Origin: a virus
Length of the DNA stretch: 64,000 nt
Direction: 5' to 3' (one strand)
IMG/VR virus record: IMGVR_UViG_3300005732_000005
Span: 1 to 64,000 of that record
Shown here piece by piece: positions 48,659 through 57,240 of the stretch. Made by a program: the position numbers and the translations under genes. Numbering within the stretch: position 1 is the first letter of the stretch; the number at the start of each line of letters is the position of its first letter. Below the pieces are notes generated by a model. That model had not been told where the DNA came from. It searched no databases and saw only the letters and a program-made list of their open reading frames with translations.

Positions 48659-49221
48659 TTCAACCACTCCCTCACACGTTCACGGTGTTCAGGTAAATAC
48701 AGATTAAATATTTCAACTCCGTGTTTCTGACCTAAAACACAGGCTGTCCGAGTTCCACCCTTCGGAATTACACTACCTTCTTTTTCACTCTTTCCGTAGC
48801 ATAATATAAACCTGCTCGGTGTGTCAAGATCTTTACCTAAAATCTGCATCGTATTCCTAGCGTGTAAACTTTTAGCGCCATTAGAGCACTTACTCCAAGC
48901 AGGGTGTGTTTCCTCTGCTAACTGGTAAGCTTTGCTTTTAAAAGGTAAATCATTTAAGGTGTAGTAACCATCGTCATCACTATCACGCTTGTTGAAATCA
49001 TTCCAAGGTAAATAAATTTCCATTAAAGATTCTTGTAGGTACATACCTAAATTATTATCTCTGAGATATTGTTTAACACCTTTTTCTAAACAGGTATCCG
49101 CTCCATCAGCTCCACCAGAACGTCCAATATAACCCTTTGAAGCTGCTTTGTATGCGAACTTTGTCATAAGGTCTAAAATATCTTCTGGTGTACTTCTACT
49201 TCCAATAAGTGTATAAATCAT
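48655..49221 (-). CDS. SLOG/DprA-like Rossmann protein, 188 aa
   Basis: MIYTLIGSRSTPED and YIGRSGGADGADTCLEKG form the nucleotide-binding start of SLOG-superfamily proteins; the second half has FILCYGKSEKEGSVIPKGGTRTACVLGQ. Related proteins bind ssDNA or nucleotide signals such as ADP-ribose or cytokinin. Which ligand applies here cannot be read from sequence. Confidence 0.65.
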   Translation of the reverse strand: MIYTLIGSRSTPEDILDLMTKFAYKAASKGYIGRSGGADGADTCLEKGVKQYLRDNNLGMYLQESLMEIYLPWNDFNKRDSDDDGYYTLNDLPFKSKAYQLAEETHPAWSKCSNGAKSLHARNTMQILGKDLDTPSRFILCYGKSEKEGSVIPKGGTRTACVLGQKHGVEIFNLYLPEHRERVREWLK

Positions 49222-50753
49222 TGTTTCCTCCTCTCATTAAATTCTGCTACACATTCCCACCAATAATCAATAGATTCTCTACAAACCTTTATATGTTTCT
49301 TCTCAATGGGGCGTTTTAATTGTATATGGTCGATACTTGTAAATCTACCTAAAGCTACAAATAATCCTGCAACCATATAATCAGGCATCCTTTTCCAAGT
49401 GTAGAAGTAATCTTTCTCAGGATCACCTACATCAATCAAACCTTTCCTGTTAAATGTTTTGCCTTGGCATCTCGCACAAACAAATCCTGCACTTAACTTT
49501 ACAGGAAGCATATACGCACTGTCAATGTGAACTCTGTCTTGCTGCTTAACTTTATCCTTAACGTGAACATTATAAAGTTTATTCAGTTTCTCCCTGCCAA
49601 GATTTTCAGGGACATTCGCTAAACCAAGAGCTTTCACAACTTCTGACCTTAGTTCATAAATATTCAAACTTTCTACAGGAGTCTCGTGGAACTCAATTTC
49701 TTCTTGTTTGAACTCGTGTATTGGGACAAATATTTCTTCACCAGAATCCTTTACCCCAAAAATACCTTCTCCTACAAGAATACCTGTCACAGTGATCTCT
49801 GTACCGTTTTGGTAATTACCTTCAGGGTCGTTTACGAGACAAATACATTTACAACCTTCGGCAAGAGTTACTTCCCATTCCATAGGGAAATCTTTCTTAT
49901 CATACTTAGCACCAAACTCTGCCTTAAAGGTTAACTTAGGGTTAGGATTCTTTTCCAAGTATTCTAGGTTGTATGCATCTACAAGAGCATTTGTTGGTGC
50001 AATATATACACTACCCTCCTCATAATTATCCCCTACTACAAGCTTATTCAAGCCCTTTAAAACAGTGTCATAATGTTGCTCCAATCCGTATCGTATAACA
50101 TAGAGAGCTTTCTTAAACCATATATCTTTAGGAGTCTCTCCTGATTGCCTTTTAACTTCTTGGAATACGTAGTTTGTAAAATTAAACTGTTTCCACAAAT
50201 AGCTACGGAACATCAAATAGTGCCCATACTTACGGATAAGTTTCTCTTTAAGTTGGTCTTCTACAATAGGAAGTCTTTGTAAATTATCTCCAACCAAGAG
50301 TAGTCTAATATTACGCTGTCTTCGTTTGGAATTCCCTTTATTCAGTTTCCTAATCTGATTAAGGATCTGATCCAAGTCTTGACTGTTGTAACAGAAAGCT
50401 TCATCTAAAACAATTATCTTAATAGTGTCACTGCTTGTTAAAGCTCTGATCGCACTACGTTTATAATCTTTAGGTATAGCCTCTCCAACACTCAGGTTGA
50501 AAATCTTATGACCTGTTGCCAAACCAATGTTATCTGGTAAGTTAACAGTTGCAACACCACTACTTCCTCCAAAGATAATTTCTGAACCATAATACTGTGC
50601 CAGAATCCACATCACTGTACTTTTGCCCGTACCAGAGTCACCGTTGAGTGCAGCATGACCTCTTCCAGATACAAAATCTCTTAAAAAGAAATCTTGTTCT
50701 TCTGTTAAAGTGAATGGTAATCCGTCAATAATCTTTTGCAATCTTTCGTTCAC
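49218..50753 (-). CDS. SF1 DNA helicase (Pif1/RecD/Dda-like), 511 aa
   Basis: LTEEQDFFL (Q-motif-like), GDSGTGKS (Walker A, 38-45), IIVLDEA (Walker B), LLLVGDNLQRLPIV (motif III), FQEVKRQ (motif IV) and KLSAGFVCARCQGKTF (motif V) appear in order. A beta-barrel-like insert (GTEITVTGILVGEGIFGVKD) is as in Dda/RecD2. It starts at GTG after the upstream TGA. A 5'-3' replicative or recombination helicase is likely. Confidence 0.8.
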   Translation of the reverse strand: MNERLQKIIDGLPFTLTEEQDFFLRDFVSGRGHAALNGDSGTGKSTVMWILAQYYGSEIIFGGSSGVATVNLPDNIGLATGHKIFNLSVGEAIPKDYKRSAIRALTSSDTIKIIVLDEAFCYNSQDLDQILNQIRKLNKGNSKRRQRNIRLLLVGDNLQRLPIVEDQLKEKLIRKYGHYLMFRSYLWKQFNFTNYVFQEVKRQSGETPKDIWFKKALYVIRYGLEQHYDTVLKGLNKLVVGDNYEEGSVYIAPTNALVDAYNLEYLEKNPNPKLTFKAEFGAKYDKKDFPMEWEVTLAEGCKCICLVNDPEGNYQNGTEITVTGILVGEGIFGVKDSGEEIFVPIHEFKQEEIEFHETPVESLNIYELRSEVVKALGLANVPENLGREKLNKLYNVHVKDKVKQQDRVHIDSAYMLPVKLSAGFVCARCQGKTFNRKGLIDVGDPEKDYFYTWKRMPDYMVAGLFVALGRFTSIDHIQLKRPIEKKHIKVCRESIDYWWECVAEFNERRKQ

Positions 50754-51317
50754 TCACACCTCCTTTAAACTAATTCTTGGGAAAGCACAACCTGTCCCAT
50801 AAACATAACCTGTGCCGTCAAGCATTCTACGGTAACCATAACTACCCAACTCAACATTGTGTCTGTTGGTTAAATCAATCTCGTTATCGTTATTCCACTC
50901 AGTTACATAATGCCCTTGTTTAGAATAAAATTCTCTTGCATCATCAGCGACATTTTCAATAATATCGTCACAGTTTCCAAAAGTAATGCCACCAACAACA
51001 ATCAACTCTAGTTTCATAAACATCAGGTAGTGTGTATTACTGGTGAAACGTTCATGACGGTAGCAAGGTGTCACTGCCATATATTTACCGTTTGGAAGTT
51101 TACCTTCTTTGTGTAACTGAATGAAACTCTGTTCGGCACTGGCAATATACACTTTATGATCATCACCAACCTTACCGTGATACAGTTCAGGAACACCCTT
51201 TGGTTTGGTGTGCTCACTCACATCCATATCTACTACAAGAGGAACATCTATTGGAACATAACCTTTGCTTGAGTAAAACCGTAGTGCTTCCATAAGTATA
51301 CTTGTTGAAATGTTCAT
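50754..51317 (-). CDS. Class II aminoacyl-tRNA-synthetase-like core, 187 aa
   Basis: VPIDVPLVV, YIASAEQSFIQLHKEGKLPNGKYMAVTPCYRHE (motif-2-like R-x-E loop) and ELGSYGYRRMLDGTGYVYGTGCAFPRISL (motif-3-like) resemble the catalytic core of class II synthetases or AsnA. There is no anticodon-binding domain. It may join an amino acid or similar to a non-tRNA acceptor. Substrate unknown. Confidence 0.5.
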   Translation of the reverse strand: MNISTSILMEALRFYSSKGYVPIDVPLVVDMDVSEHTKPKGVPELYHGKVGDDHKVYIASAEQSFIQLHKEGKLPNGKYMAVTPCYRHERFTSNTHYLMFMKLELIVVGGITFGNCDDIIENVADDAREFYSKQGHYVTEWNNDNEIDLTNRHNVELGSYGYRRMLDGTGYVYGTGCAFPRISLKEV

Positions 51318-51568
51318 TATCTTCTCCCGTTATCAAAAGCTCTTTCTGTAATATCTTTCATCTTAATAAGATCCGTAAGTGTGAGATTGTAACTATCTTT
51401 CACGTAATGGTCAATAGCTCCAAGTAAGTCACTTAACTCAACAAGTTCCATTACAACACAATCTTGGGCAACACTATCTTGCCACTCAGTAAACTCTTCT
51501 ATAATCTTACTTCTCTCACCAAGAACACCTTTCTCGATATCTTTCAAATGGTAACCTACCTTCTCCAT
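51317..51568 (-). CDS. MazG-like nucleotide pyrophosphohydrolase, 83 aa
   Basis: The start at 51568 is preferred for its GGAGGAG site. GERSKIIEEFTEWQDS...VVMELVELSDLLGAIDHYVKD carries the E-x-x-E and E-x-x-D metal ligands of all-alpha MazG-like enzymes, ending RAFDNGRR. It would hydrolyse (d)NTPs or alarmones. First gene of the leftward programme from the divergent promoter. Confidence 0.65.
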   Translation of the reverse strand: MEKVGYHLKDIEKGVLGERSKIIEEFTEWQDSVAQDCVVMELVELSDLLGAIDHYVKDSYNLTLTDLIKMKDITERAFDNGRR

Positions 51569-51579
51569 AATCTCCTCCA

Positions 51580-51608
51580 TTGCCCATATAAGGCTTTTCT
51601 GTTATAAT
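51580..51608 (+). promoter_or_regulatory. Late rightward promoter
   Basis: TTGCCC, 17 bases ending TGT, TATAAT (51603-51608). The same TGT-TATAAT end recurs at 59471 and 61072. Its -10 box overlaps that of the leftward promoter at 51604. Confidence 0.75.
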
Positions 51609-51632
51609 AACCTATGTTACATCTCCAACCAA
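51604..51632 (-). promoter_or_regulatory. Leftward promoter overlapping the late promoter
   Basis: Read leftward: TTGGTT, 17 bases, TATTAT at 51609-51604. Its -10 occupies almost the same bases as the rightward TATAAT, so the two promoters should exclude each other. Confidence 0.6.
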
Positions 51633-51704
51633 GGAATGTATTCTGGAAGTGAGTGTAGCAAACCAAAACACGATAAGCAACAACTATTTTAAGGTTATTT
51701 AAAA

Positions 51705-52013
51705 ATGACAGAATTAGGAACAATGCTTGCAATACATTGGTGGAAGGCTGTCATTGCGTTCGCTATGGGTATTCTAGGTTTTAAGTTCCAGAATGACTAC
51801 AAGGAAAAGTCAGACAGGATACGTAATCTAGAGACAAACCAGAACGAAATGAAAGAGCAGTTAGCTGTCAACAAGAGTGAGCACGATACACTTAAGTCTA
51901 ACTTTGAAAAGTTTCTTGAAAGGCACGATAGATTGTCAGAAGACATTTCTAGCATAAAAACAGATACCGCAGTTATTAAGAATGATATTCAACACATCAA
52001 AGAGGATAAATAA
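51705..52013 (+). CDS. Membrane-anchored coiled-coil protein, 102 aa
   Basis: A hydrophobic N-terminal helix (WWKAVIAFAMGILGF, 12-26) is followed by a long charged coiled coil to the end. The pattern fits phage lysis-accessory or spanin-like inner-membrane proteins, but no family is recognised. First gene of the late rightward programme. Confidence 0.6.
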   Translation: MTELGTMLAIHWWKAVIAFAMGILGFKFQNDYKEKSDRIRNLETNQNEMKEQLAVNKSEHDTLKSNFEKFLERHDRLSEDISSIKTDTAVIKNDIQHIKEDK

Positions 52014-52014
52014 T

Positions 52015-52077
52015 ATGATTAATTCAATCACAACTAAAGATGCACCAGATTTACCAGATCCTAAAAAAGAAAAGTAA
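52015..52077 (+). CDS. Possible 20-aa peptide
   Basis: ATG behind AGAGGATAAATAAT, 20 codons, TAA. Proline/lysine-rich (DAPDLPDPKKEK). Sits between two late genes with tight spacing. Weak support. Confidence 0.3.
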   Translation: MINSITTKDAPDLPDPKKEK

Positions 52078-52083
52078 CCTTTT

Positions 52084-52536
52084 ATGGAAACTTACTATGC
52101 TGTAATATTCTTTATTGCGGCAATATTCCAAGAACACGTAGAAGGTTTTTCTGTAGCAAGTTTCTGTACGGCAATAACCCTGTATAATGAAGCCATAGTT
52201 GATTATCTTTCTTCTCTGGGTCTTCCGTTCTTTCTCGCTCCTATACTAATCAGTGTAGGAATGGTTGTTGTGTCAGTAAGTTTTATAGGACAACGTTTTT
52301 CTAAAATACTTCTAGGGGTTTCGTTAGTTTCCATCGTAGTAAACATCTTCTTCTGGGTACACTACAATCCAGAAGGAGCTTATCTTTACCAAATAATACA
52401 ACCATACTACAAATATATCAATATTATTCTCCTAGAGATTCTTGTTTATAGTTGCCTAGCTCATTCAAGACTAGTTCCTCTTGGGAAAGAATATTTCATG
52501 AAAGCGAGGAGTTGGTATGCTGCCCGTAATAATTAA
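52084..52536 (+). CDS. Four-helix membrane protein, possible holin, 150 aa
   Basis: Hydrophobic helices at about 4-18, 45-70, 75-95 and 110-128, with a basic cytoplasmic tail. Its place among late genes before another membrane protein suggests a lysis or envelope role; no holin family can be named. Overlaps the next gene by 20 bases. Confidence 0.5.
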   Translation: METYYAVIFFIAAIFQEHVEGFSVASFCTAITLYNEAIVDYLSSLGLPFFLAPILISVGMVVVSVSFIGQRFSKILLGVSLVSIVVNIFFWVHYNPEGAYLYQIIQPYYKYINIILLEILVYSCLAHSRLVPLGKEYFMKARSWYAARNN

Positions 52537-52984
52537 AGGCTTGATTACAGGTGGATGGACTTTCTTCACAAAATGGAAAGAAGGTAAGCACAAGGAAGCT
52601 TTAGAAGAACTATCTATCAAGAAAGAAGAGAGATCTGCTCAAAATAAGATACGTTTAGAGAATGCCCGTTCTGGGAATAATAATACTTCTGAACGAATTA
52701 AACAAATGGCAAACAGTTTTAAAGATGAATTCACTATGGTAGTTATCTTTGCTCCGTTTGTCACATCAATCATATCCCCTTACCTAGACTTATATTTTGC
52801 CTTAAAAGATTCTTCTTACCAGCAAGGTATGTTGGCAGATGCTTCTCTGCAAGCTGTACAGTCTCTCAACGAGTTCCCTTTGTGGTATGTAATCTTGGTG
52901 ATTCTAATGGTGCTATGGTCGTGGGGAGCTTCTAAGGAAGTAATAAACAGGTTTTTAGATATGATCCCTAAGTGGAGGAAATAA
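52517..52984 (+). CDS. 3TM-holin-like membrane protein, 155 aa
   Basis: A short N-terminal hydrophobic stretch, a charged middle (KWKEGKHKEALEELSIKKEERS) and two C-terminal helices (VVIFAPFVTSIIS, WYVILVILMVLWSWGA) resemble the holin family of three-helix proteins found in phages and gene-transfer agents. Probably inner membrane and lysis-related. Confidence 0.5.
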   Translation: MLPVIIKGLITGGWTFFTKWKEGKHKEALEELSIKKEERSAQNKIRLENARSGNNNTSERIKQMANSFKDEFTMVVIFAPFVTSIISPYLDLYFALKDSSYQQGMLADASLQAVQSLNEFPLWYVILVILMVLWSWGASKEVINRFLDMIPKWRK

Positions 52985-53166
52985 TGGCTGTTAAGTTAGT
53001 CAATGCAGAAGTTATTATGCAAAGTAAGGCATCTGCTCAATCAGAAAAGAAAGATAAGGATTTGCAAGAAGCTGCTTTATCAGATGAGTTTCGTCTAGAG
53101 AACATTGGTGATTCTGGAGAGTTTTATTCTCAAGCGGGTGACCCTTTAATGCAATCGGGCAATTAA
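52984..53166 (+). CDS. Small acidic protein, 60 aa
   Basis: The start at 52984 follows GGAGGAAAT. Polar and acidic with ASAQSEKKDKDLQEAALSDEF. Between the holin-like gene and the tail spike. No family is recognised. Confidence 0.6.
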   Translation: MAVKLVNAEVIMQSKASAQSEKKDKDLQEAALSDEFRLENIGDSGEFYSQAGDPLMQSGN

Positions 53167-53196
53167 TAGAATTAATAATAACAATAGGAAATTTAG

Positions 53197-55164
53197 ATGA
53201 GAGATTTACAAGTAACTCGTCCTACTCAAGTAGATGCTGATGCAGCTTTCCCTGTGTCTGGTAAGGCGAGAAACATTGTCACAAGTGGTGATAATACAGG
53301 TACTCCTTGGATAGAGGATGTAATCAATGACCGTAGCTTTGGCTGGCAAGAGAATGTTCTGAAAAGAGCAGGTATTGTTCCAAACGGTAACCCTGAAGAT
53401 GCGGATGACAGTCAGATCGCAGAAGCTGTTGAGCGTGTGAGTGCTGTTAAAGCACAAGGTAAGAATCTTGCTGGCAGTAGTCGTTATGGATGTACATTAA
53501 CCTCTGAAGAGGATTGGGTTGTTGATAACTCAGGTTCATATTGGAAGTGGGGCGGTAGTTTTCCTAAGAATGTTGCTGCAGGAGAGATTCCTAGTGTTGG
53601 GAATGGGTTTATTGTAGTGGTGTTTGGCGGTGCAGATTTAGTTGTAGATTCAGAAGGAAGTAACGTACAAGACTACATAAATAAAAACTTAACTCCGTTC
53701 AAAAACGTTGCTGAAATGGTAGCTTATGACTATACAGAAATTCCAGCGGATTCAAAGATAGAGTGGCAAGGTTACTACGCACAGTCGGACGGTGGAGGTA
53801 ACAGAGGTGTACTGAAGAAAGGTGATAGTACATCATTAGCAGATGATGGTGGTTCGATATTCATCATTGTTAACGACACCGTTAACGGTGTCTGGATTGA
53901 ATCTAGCCACCTAAAAAGTGAGATAGCAATAGAAAAGTTTGGTGGCAAACCTGACGATGTGCTTGTAGATAATGCAGAAGTTGCAAATAGAATCTACACA
54001 TACGCAACAACAAAACTAGCCAGAAATGGCATAAAAATAACACTGGGAAATGGTAGGTATAATGCTCAAACATCTGTTAACCAACTATCTTACTGCGAGA
54101 TGGAGGGGTTAGGTCAAACCGTTTCTCAGTGGTACGTGCTAAACAAGGTTGATGCGTTTGTAAGACCAGCAGACTGCCGTAATGCCAAGTGTACAAAAAT
54201 GTCTATAACATCTGTTTTTGTTGAGTCGGATGGAACAACAAATGAGCACGATGCTATAAAATACGATTTGACAGGTGGTGCTGAGGGCTGTTTTGACAGT
54301 AACTTATCAATAAATGAATTTAGGTATGGCATAAGATGCGGAAATATCTGGTGGAATAACTCTGTTCATGAAGTTAGGATAAACAGATGCTGGGAGTCAA
54401 TATACAATGATAGTACAGACGGTCTTTCTATAAATAATAGTTTTTATAAAGTATATAGTAACGAACCTTTTAATCGAGGGTGGAGGATAGGCGCTGTTAA
54501 AAATACACTTGCTACTCTGTGTAATTTTGGTGGTCGCACCGACGGTGCTGCATCTAAATACCTGTCTATATTCGGACCAAACGCCACAGGTATAACATTT
54601 GCAGCTTGCAACTTTGAAAATATAGAGATTACTCAAGATTCAGGAGCGATTGAAATCTGGTCTAACAGCAGAGTTAATTTTATTAATGGTTGTACTTTTG
54701 TTGACAATGGTCCGAACACCAGTGGAGGTGCTAATAGGTCTTTTGAAATTAAATCAAGAGATACTGCATTTGTAAACATATCAAACTGTATACAATTACA
54801 ACCTAAAACTGGGCAAGGGTTTTTAACAGCTACAAATTCTTCAATCATCAAAACAACAGATAATGATATTTCTTCTGTAACGAATAACCTCGTATTCAAT
54901 GACGCAGAAGTAATAAAAGGTGACGAAAGGGTCTACAAAGGTAGCTCCACAGGGGTAACAAGCGGTGATTTCATCGACACAGGAAAAGGTTCGGCTGTTT
55001 CACAGTTCTTCCCAAGCCTTGTTGTGGCAGATGGTGCATACCCTACTGTCGCGGTTGCAACTGACGCACGTAATGGTAGCGGCTCTGTTCGAGTCAGGTT
55101 CGTTAACATAGTAGATGGAACTAATAACTTTGGAACACACGACTTAGATTGGTTGGCCTATTAA
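53197..55164 (+). CDS. Tail spike with beta-helix domain, 655 aa
   Basis: The N-terminal 110 residues (RNIVTSGDNTGTPWIEDVIND, FGWQENVLKRAGIVPNG) form a capsid- or baseplate-binding region. VAEMVAYDYTEIPADSKIEWQGYY leads into a right-handed beta-helix with repeated short strands (INNSFYKV, ITFAACNFENIEI, VNFINGCTFVD). The C-terminus is beta-rich. It would bind or degrade host surface polysaccharide. It lies upstream of the terminase genes rather than with tail genes. Confidence 0.75.
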   Translation: MRDLQVTRPTQVDADAAFPVSGKARNIVTSGDNTGTPWIEDVINDRSFGWQENVLKRAGIVPNGNPEDADDSQIAEAVERVSAVKAQGKNLAGSSRYGCTLTSEEDWVVDNSGSYWKWGGSFPKNVAAGEIPSVGNGFIVVVFGGADLVVDSEGSNVQDYINKNLTPFKNVAEMVAYDYTEIPADSKIEWQGYYAQSDGGGNRGVLKKGDSTSLADDGGSIFIIVNDTVNGVWIESSHLKSEIAIEKFGGKPDDVLVDNAEVANRIYTYATTKLARNGIKITLGNGRYNAQTSVNQLSYCEMEGLGQTVSQWYVLNKVDAFVRPADCRNAKCTKMSITSVFVESDGTTNEHDAIKYDLTGGAEGCFDSNLSINEFRYGIRCGNIWWNNSVHEVRINRCWESIYNDSTDGLSINNSFYKVYSNEPFNRGWRIGAVKNTLATLCNFGGRTDGAASKYLSIFGPNATGITFAACNFENIEITQDSGAIEIWSNSRVNFINGCTFVDNGPNTSGGANRSFEIKSRDTAFVNISNCIQLQPKTGQGFLTATNSSIIKTTDNDISSVTNNLVFNDAEVIKGDERVYKGSSTGVTSGDFIDTGKGSAVSQFFPSLVVADGAYPTVAVATDARNGSGSVRVRFVNIVDGTNNFGTHDLDWLAY

Positions 55165-55169
55165 TAAAT

Positions 55170-55198
55170 AGAAGGTCATCTGAAGAAGATGACCTTCT
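55170..55198 (+). terminator. Terminator-like hairpin after the tail spike
   Basis: AGAAGGTCATCT and AGATGACCTTCT form a perfect 12-bp stem around GAAGA, 4 bases after the tail-spike stop. It lacks a T-run, so it may be an RNA-stabilising hairpin rather than a terminator. Confidence 0.55.
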
Positions 55199-55199
55199 C

Positions 55200-55228
55200 T
55201 ACCACACCCCTCCTAAAAATGTTATAAT
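55200..55228 (+). promoter_or_regulatory. Possible late promoter before the TerS gene
   Basis: TGT-TATAAT at 55220-55228 matches the late -10 core; the -35 (TACCAC) 17 bases upstream is poor. Position before the packaging genes favours it. Confidence 0.45.
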
Positions 55229-55282
55229 ACCTCATAAACTATAATTTTACAATAAGATTATTTATCCACGAGGAAATATATT

Positions 55283-55846
55283 ATGGCGAAAAAGTCCGAT
55301 AAAGAATTAAAGAAAGTTGCAACAAGACATTTCTTCCCCCAAGAGATTGCTCTAACAGGTTGCCCTACTAAAGAACAAAAAGCTCACAATGATATGGTGA
55401 AGAGCTATCTTGCCGATTATAGGAAAGCTACAAATCAAGCTCAAATGGGGGAAGATATCTTTAACTGGATATTAACTGATATTCATACAAGTTTCAACCC
55501 TGCAAATATGGGTAAGGCAGAAGTTATTGAGGTTGAGAATCCTGATTTTGATAATAGCAAGAAACCTTCTAAAGATAATCCTCTGACAATACAAGTTTAT
55601 CGCCACATGTATGATCCTGCAAGATATAAAGAAAATACGGCACGAGAAGTTGCTAAAGAAGCTATCCGTAAACGTGATGATTATATCAAGATGTGCCAAG
55701 AGCATGAGAAGCAGGAACAAATTTTGGCGGCGAGAGAGTTGCGTGAGAGTGAGGGTGTTGTGAGTGAGGGGGATGATGTGGGTGGTGTGAGTACTGGTTC
55801 CCTTATCACAATTGATTTTGAAGAAGATGGGACTACTTTGAATTGA
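55283..55846 (+). CDS. Putative terminase small subunit, 187 aa
   Basis: Charged and helical, with ALTGCPTKEQKAHNDMVKSYLADYRKATNQAQ and VYRHMYDPARYKENTAREVAKEA. It lies before terL in the usual TerS place and is of TerS size, but no helix-turn-helix is plain. The call rests on context. GAGGAAA precedes the ATG. Confidence 0.4.
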   Translation: MAKKSDKELKKVATRHFFPQEIALTGCPTKEQKAHNDMVKSYLADYRKATNQAQMGEDIFNWILTDIHTSFNPANMGKAEVIEVENPDFDNSKKPSKDNPLTIQVYRHMYDPARYKENTAREVAKEAIRKRDDYIKMCQEHEKQEQILAARELRESEGVVSEGDDVGGVSTGSLITIDFEEDGTTLN

Positions 55847-56007
55847 TAATTATTCTGTAAAGTGGTATCATTAAATAAGGGCGATATTTTAGGACAGGAG
55901 TAGCTACCTGAAATAAGTATTGAAAAGAGAGTCTGCAGGAACTACCTCACTTGCAGATTCCCCTTTATTTTAATACGAGGTAGATAGTTTGAGGTAAGAA
56001 TTGTAGT
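55847..56007 (+). promoter_or_regulatory. Structured leader of the homing endonuclease gene
   Basis: AGTCTGCA pairs with TGCAGATT around a loop containing ACTACCTCA, followed by CCCCTTTATTTT, a terminator-like shape. The loop's TACCTCA is complementary to TGAGGTA at the ribosome site of the next gene, so it could mask that start. Confidence 0.4.
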
Positions 56008-57237
56008 ATGAAAAGCACAATATACACATATGAATTTTTAAAGCGACATGAGATTGTTAAAAGTAAGAGAGCAACGGCCGATCACGGTTATTATGGTGAG
56101 GGTATAACACTGATGTTCCCTGTAGATATTCCCGATAAAACCAAAGGTTTATGGGCAACTAAATGCTTGTGCGGTAATTATTTCACCTGCCAACCCAGTG
56201 ATGTATATCATGCTAGGATTAAAAGCTGCGGCTGCCACATTAAAAGACGTAACAGATTAAAATATACTCTAGAAACAGTATTGTGGAGTATAAAACGAAA
56301 TTATACGCTAGGTTCTTTACCTTCAGAATATAAGAGTAGAGATATAAAATTAAAGTGTAATACTTGTGAAGTGGCTACAGATAAAGGTAATTTAACAGAG
56401 CACCTTATAGGCAACAGGCTTTTCTGTAGATGCGGTAAGACCTACAAAAGATCCTTCTCAGAAGTAAAACATGATTGCGAGGAGTACTTAAGAGAAAATC
56501 CCGAATCACCTTGGAGTATAGAGTCTTATCCAGAAGAAGAATTTACTAGTGTAAAAGATGTTAGGATATCTTTGAAGTGTAACATTTGCTCTCACGAAGT
56601 TGATATGTTATTTGGCAATTTTGTAAGGGGAAAGGGTTGTCAAGGTTGTAGCGATATAGCTTTAAAGAAAAGGATTAGCAAAGACTTGTCGTACTTCTTA
56701 GAAAAGTCTTACGAAACTCATGGTGATAGGTACGATTATAGTAAAGTTGTATACACTAAATGTAGAGAACCTGTTGAAATAGTTTGTAAAGAGCATGGTT
56801 CTTTTTGGCAATCTCCTGATAACCATTACAACAAGGGAAAGGGTTGTAGGAAATGTAACGGTAATAGGTATGTAAACTTTAAAAGAGTTTCTGTAGAAGA
56901 TAATAAAGATTTCTTAAAAAGTAAAGATTCGGGTGTATATGTTCTAAAATCTAACCTAGTAGAAGATTTGTATAAAATAGGTATAAGTGTCGTACCAGAA
57001 CGAAGGTGTAAAGATGTATCTTCGGAAAGCAAACTTGACTTCGAAGTTTTCCACTACAAACCTCTGGACATGTATAATGCGTATATATTAGAGAACAATC
57101 TACACACCGCGTATGATAGTCTTAACTGCAGAGATGATTTCGATAACAAGTTCGCAGGTTATACGGAATGTTTTATATTAGAAGAACAAGACCTGACTGA
57201 TGTAGTAAAATTAATAGATAATTATAAAGAAGGATAA
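56008..57237 (+). CDS. Free-standing homing endonuclease with zinc fingers and GIY-YIG end, 409 aa
   Basis: Four to five Cys-pair zinc modules (CLCGNYF...CGCH, LKCNTCE, LKCNICSHEV...CQGC, IVCKEHGSFWQ...GCRKC) recur through the first 290 residues. The C-terminal 120 residues are a GIY-YIG/T5orf172-like domain (SGVYVLKSNLVEDLYKIGIS...ERRCKDVSS). Such genes cut at intronless sites. It lies between terS and the intron-bearing terL, where it could mobilise the introns. Confidence 0.75.
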   Translation: MKSTIYTYEFLKRHEIVKSKRATADHGYYGEGITLMFPVDIPDKTKGLWATKCLCGNYFTCQPSDVYHARIKSCGCHIKRRNRLKYTLETVLWSIKRNYTLGSLPSEYKSRDIKLKCNTCEVATDKGNLTEHLIGNRLFCRCGKTYKRSFSEVKHDCEEYLRENPESPWSIESYPEEEFTSVKDVRISLKCNICSHEVDMLFGNFVRGKGCQGCSDIALKKRISKDLSYFLEKSYETHGDRYDYSKVVYTKCREPVEIVCKEHGSFWQSPDNHYNKGKGCRKCNGNRYVNFKRVSVEDNKDFLKSKDSGVYVLKSNLVEDLYKIGISVVPERRCKDVSSESKLDFEVFHYKPLDMYNAYILENNLHTAYDSLNCRDDFDNKFAGYTECFILEEQDLTDVVKLIDNYKEG

Positions 57238-57240
57238 TTC

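Noticed and set aside
54126-54899. Leftward frames inside the tail-spike gene
   Set aside because: Antisense to a coherent beta-helix protein; no ribosome sites.
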